Shown: positions 58,856-64,000 of the stretch, piece by piece
How positions within the stretch are numbered: the first letter of the stretch is position 1
How the letters are laid out: the number at the start of each line of letters is the position of its first letter
Source: Trichopria drosophilae
Taxonomy: Eukaryota > Arthropoda > Insecta > Hymenoptera > Diapriidae
Length of the DNA stretch: 64,000 bases
Direction of reading: 5' to 3'
Assembly (NCBI GenBank): GCA_030407085.1
Contig: CM059584.1
Location: forward strand, 145,814,001 to 145,878,000
Notes under the pieces: generated by a model
What the model saw: the letters and a program-made list of their open reading frames with translations, nothing else
What the model was told of the DNA's origin: nothing
The model's database searches: none
Program-made: the position numbers and the translations under genes

Positions 58856-61800
58856 GATTATATGTATCTGTCAGATATAATGAATAAGATAAGCAGTATA
58901 TCAAAACGCTCCTTCAAATAGTCTAATCTACAAAATAGAAATTCTTTTCCATAACGAGAGCAAAATAAATATGCGAGAGTCACGAACGCTACTAGCGGCG
59001 CGGTGGCTAAGCTAGTTTCGTCTAATCTACATTTACATATTCACTCTTCTTAAAAGATTAATTATTCTGTTAACATTAAAATTATAAAACTACAGATAAT
59101 AAACTACGAAAAAATCCTTTAAAAACAAAAATCACATATAAAACATAGTAAAGGATGAATCAATATCCCGATATTGTATTATTAATATTAACTATACTGT
59201 GCATAACCCAAACACTATATTGATAGTACATTAGCATTCGTTGCACAATTGCAATTTTAATTTTACATTTCAAGTGGTAAATTGAACCCGGTATGCAAGT
59301 TATTCCAATATAGTTACATTACATATAACATATAATAATTTTCAACAAAATTAAATTTAGATTTCAAAGATTATTTTTCGGTATGCGAGTACTATATCGA
59401 GTAGAAATGTATACAATATGGAAATGCGAATTGAAATTGTTTTACTTCACATTGCACCGTTGAAGTGTTTTTGTTATCAAATTTAATTGAATTTATACTA
59501 TACGAAATCTCTAGTTAGAATTTTATTGCATTAACGGATGAGTTGGCTTCCTATATAAAGATAGTGTCGATAACCAAAAATAAATCAAAATAAAAATAAA
59601 TTTAAAAAAAAAAAATTTTTTTAGATATGTGGATACGTTAAATTACGACTAGCAACTATAGTTAATATATATATTATAAGTGTTTAATTAATTTAAATGT
59701 TAGAAATAATATAGTATATAAAATAACGTTTATTACTAAGTTATGTATGAGGCGATTCACGATAAACCTATGTTAAACTTTTTAAACATTTCAAACTACG
59801 AACAGAAGGTTATGCTAGATTCGAAACGAAACTTCCCGAATCTTTCCGAAGGCGCTCGTTATATGTCTCAGGTTATAAAATCCGATGTCTTATTTATGAT
59901 CAATAGATGGAAGAAATAATGTTTAAAACGTTGAGACACATTGCATTAAAAACAGATATATTGAGATATTATTATTCTAGGAGTATAACGTACTAAGTAT
60001 TTACTAAACTTTAAGTAAACAATATAAATAGTTACTAGAGTTAGTAAGAGTAATTACAAATATACAGTTATCATTTCTTCTACAAATTCAATCTGATGAA
60101 ATACAATCAGGCCATGTAGTTCGAGTGACTTTTTCCGGTTATATTTATAAATGTAATTTTCAAAACAAGCTCTTTACAGTCCCGTTATAATAATTTACGA
60201 AATATTAATTTTCATGGAGGTGTATATATTTATTTAAGCTTAAGTATTTAACGCGGATAATGCAGTGCGAGACAAAGCTCATTTTAACGTAATTTCGTTA
60301 TGGAATAAAGCTTTCATTAACTTCTCGCGGTAGGAATTTTCAAAATGCATTATATTCACGAGTTACACAACAGTCAAAAAAATTCCAGTAAATTATTATT
60401 ATTATTTACGAGCGTATCAGGTCTTCCAATATGACATAACATTGAATTTGTTTTTAATTTTTTTCTGAACATTAGCAACCTAACAAAATTCTACTATTTT
60501 TGGGATCGTATTTTTCTATAATTATTAAAATTTCTCATTATGGGTAGTACGTTAGCCTCCGATTATTCAAATATACCCGACTCTCACTTTAGAGAATCAT
60601 TTTTTACTTTTTTTTGTAACTTTGTTTGTATAAAAATGAGTGCATAACATATTACATTACGTCAAATATACACTTCTCCTAAATTGCAATATGTACCATC
60701 GGTTTAGAATTTATTGATATAGCCGAATAAATTTTGCCCATAGTTATTACAATTTATCGAATATACTATAATGGTATTTAAATCAAAAGTGAATAAAGCA
60801 CATTACAAAGTTTACTTTTTTAATTCGTTTTCCAGGACACTTATTGACTATCTCTATGCAAAAATTTGAAAACTAGCTAGAGATGTTTTCGTTCTATGTT
60901 GATTTCTGTTTTGAAAATGCAATACTTTGAAACAAGAATACACTCACGAAAACCTCACTTCTTAAATTTATAATACACTTATGTGTTTTTACAGTATTTC
61001 GTTATTCTATCACTCCTACGTAGAAAATGTCAATCAAATATAAAAAGTGTATTATGATCTACAACTTTCATTTCAAACTTTTCTCGATTCTTTCAGAATT
61101 TAAATAGAAGAATCCGAACAATTTTAATGTGTACAATTATTCGGACTATTCTACGTATTTAATTATATAGTAAAAAACGTTTGCTATCCACTCTACAGCG
61201 TCGAAAAATAACAAAAAATTAAATTATGTTTAAGGGGCTCTATCTATCTATATAATTAAGTAATTATACAAATTTTGTTCCTTAGAATTATAACAAAATG
61301 GCTGCTGTGCAGGTGATTGACTGTAGACTAATGTTTACTCTTTTTACCAAACATTTTTGCAATTTTAAATATATAAGGCTGGAGAAAGACACAGATATTT
61401 TTTTAAAACTTTATGACTTTTTTACACACTTTTTTAATGACCTAGCACTGGTTGTAAGTCAAGTCACATAAAAAATGGTATGATATCACGTTTTCATATA
61501 CCTCCTCCCTCCAAATTATGTGAATAATCACTTATAACTACTTTAATCTTTATCCAAATTTGACAAAGTTTTCTCAGCTTTATTTGATCCTTGTCAATTT
61601 TTTCTAATTCCAGTTTTGAAAGGCAATTTAATGCTGCATCGAAAAAATTTATGATACAGAAATATGTACGAAAATTGACAGAAATAAGTGAGTTTTAAAA
61701 TTATATGAATTTTTCACTAAATTTACATATCATGCTAAAATTGATCATACTAAAATTTAAAATGTTTGACATTGTTTTTAAAAAAACAAACTGCTAGAAC

Positions 61801-64000
61801 GGTGTCTTTACTGTATACGTTTAAAAGAGGTCCTGCTGCACTCTACCACTTGAAACTTCAGGGCTAAGTGTCACATGTTTAGAAATAAATGTTCGATAAT
61901 CGAGATAAATTTTATTTTATTTGCGATTGATTTGTGGGTCTGCGGTTTTATCTAAGTTATAAAATAACAAGGCTGTAAATGATGATACAATTGTTTTTAA
62001 AAACTCGTTTACATTACAGTTCAGTAAAAAACTTTCTAAAAATTAACTGAATTGAGTAAAATTAATAACTTAACATTCATAAATTTATCGTCGAAACGTC
62101 TTTTTACCAAATGTTATTAAGTTTAATTAATATAGTCTTCGTTGTCTACCTTTCAGAAATAAAATACCGAATTCATTTGATATGAAATATTTTAGTTTCT
62201 TTATTAAGCGCGCAATTTTATGAAATAATATTGAAACGGGACTAGACTTCTTAAAGGAATGTTTTATGAGTTTCATATACTTTAAGAAGATCGATTAAAT
62301 TCAGTTGTAGTAGTAGCATTAAATATTAAAAATAAGTTTAAGAAAGGATTATTTAATAAAATAATAATAATTTTTAGAATTTAGTATGGTATTACAAGAA
62401 AATCATATTCTAAAAACAAAAAAAGGTTTATTTGCCGCAAAGCAAACTTTAAATATGACGAACTCAAAAATTTCTTAGCAATGAACAACAGTTGTTAATA
62501 GTTAAAATGTTACAATGATCAATAAGAAACCTTCACATGCAAATACGTTATGCAATATAGGATTAACAGATATCGTCTACAGTTAGCGAATTATGGATAT
62601 TTCACTATATTCAATTCATTAAAGCCTATAGAAACCAACAAATTCTAATTCAACTTTAGAACACAAATTATGTAAATATTTTTTTACAACCCAAGTTCTC
62701 TTCACTTTTCAGTTTTCCTCTTCTTTTTCATTTCAGTGAGTCTCAAAAACAAGAGTTTTTGTACACATTATGATATTTTGAATGACATATTGGATTTATA
62801 GACTACAAATATAATGCAAAAGTCATAAACAAACTTGATTATTACTTGATTAGTATTATGGTATCTAAATATCGTGATTATCTTCGTAAACTGACAAAAA
62901 ACGCGCAGCTGGGACAGTTTCAACATTTTAGACGCCATTTTGCATCCGCCATTTCGTTAATACAGCGATTTTTCATTCACACATTTTCAGAAACAATTCA
63001 CAGTCGAATTAGGAGCGATTATGTGCCTGTCATTATGAAAAAAGCAGAGTTTAAATACACTTTATGAAATTTTATCCGTCATCTTGAATTTCTGCAATAC
63101 AAAAATAGTGCCAATGTCATGAACAATCTTGATTTTTACTTGCTCTGTATTTTGGCATCTAATTGTAAGCGGATCCACTACCGTCACAAAACTTTAAAGA
63201 ACGAGAATTTCGTCATATTTCGGCATCTTGACCACCATTTTTGTCGGCCAATGTAACCAAAACGAGCCCTCCTCTACTGTTTAACATAATTATCGGGTCT
63301 ATCGATTACATGCGTTACAAGTCGGTGAATAACAACAATTATTGACAAATTTGAATTCAATGAAAATGACGCGGTAAAAAACGATATTTTTGCAAAAGGG
63401 AAAACAGTTATAAATCTATAGAAACATATCATTTTGAGACTTGTTCAATTAAAAAATGTTGTGAAAATTCATGCAGATCAATTATAATCACTTTTAAAAA
63501 TTCAAATAACCAAATGTAAATTTAATATAGATTATACTAACATTCAGGATTAAGAAGATTTCGTATTAAAAAGAGATTAGCTTTTCCTTTTATAATGTGA
63601 ACATTTTCACCCCAGCTAAATGTAAAACATTTGTATAAAATGTACAAGGGGAGGCATTTTTACCATCGTAATCCGTGACATACAAAATATTGCCAGATAA
63701 CTGAAATGCGTTTTCTTCCATGAAGACCTCTGAATTTTGAATATGCGTAACATGGATGACCGTAATTTGATACCGAATAACATTTTTGCACTTTTTATGT
63801 AGACATAAGTCTACATGCAGTCACTTAATTTTGGTAGTGATCCACAATTAGAAAAAAACTATCCCAAACATCGAAAAAACACAATTTTGTTTTCTTTTCC
63901 ATCTAAATCTAGAAACTAAAAACCAAACACACTAAAACACATAAACACTTATGATTATTACATGACTGAAATAACTTAATAATTAGAAATAAGAGAACGA
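58856..64000. other. AT-rich intergenic DNA
   Basis: No gene is supported over more than 5 kb. The region 62730-63260 contains dispersed words such as ACGCCATTTTGCATCCGCC (62932-62950) and an overlapping 73-codon ORF (62846-63067) without recognisable product. The rest is AT-rich without visible repeats. Confidence 0.5.

Overview
The window is AT-rich, gene-poor and repeat-rich DNA that reads as an insect nuclear genome. Evidence: short introns (about 100-130 bp) with GTAAGT-type donors, mariner and pogo-type transposons with TA target duplications, dispersed MITEs and microsatellites. A hymenopteran is my best guess from base composition and the degenerate CCTAA-type tracts, but no sequence here proves the order. 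I see no rRNA, no intact tRNA, no CRISPR array and no bacterial-type gene.

Only one host gene is well supported. It is a five-coding-exon plus-strand gene at 23662-26226. It encodes a secreted protein of 703 residues with a signal peptide, four consecutive six-cysteine modules with identical inhibitor-cystine-knot spacing (C-x6-C-x5-C-C-x4-C-x6-C), and a mucin-like acidic Ser/Thr/Gly/Glu/Asn tail of about 500 residues built from roughly 18-residue repeats. A TATA-like box, a probable non-coding first exon and polyadenylation signals can be placed around it. Immediately upstream, on the minus strand, is a possible first coding exon of a divergent gene (23434-23387). A lone 87-codon minus-strand ORF at 42482-42219 is a weaker candidate.

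The rest is mostly mobile-element DNA. From left to right: a small inverted-repeat element (3781-4238); a nested cluster of two abutting hairpin MITEs (5793-6588 and 6589-7343), the second carrying several TCAAGGTCA nuclear-receptor-type half-sites; a Harbinger-like MITE with TTA duplications (7872-8318); a pogo-like MITE (33121-33344); a 3.6 kb foldback-type element (36415-40007) built from a strictly 172-bp tandem repeat in trimeric higher-order order between 0.8 kb inverted arms; a second short pogo-like MITE (47363-47585); a complete 3.56 kb mariner-superfamily transposon with an intact 345-residue DD41D transposase and long composite inverted repeats (48825-52382); a pogo-like MITE with repeated CACTAGTG palindromes (55605-56442); an element with 16-bp subterminal repeats (roughly 56456-57058); and a hairpin MITE (58525-58855). 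Older dispersed repeats lie between them.

The two objects that most deserve follow-up are the four-module cystine-knot/mucin gene, whose exon borders are circularly offset from its protein modules, and the foldback element that looks like a transposon carrying its own higher-order satellite. All statements come from reading the sequence; no database search was run.
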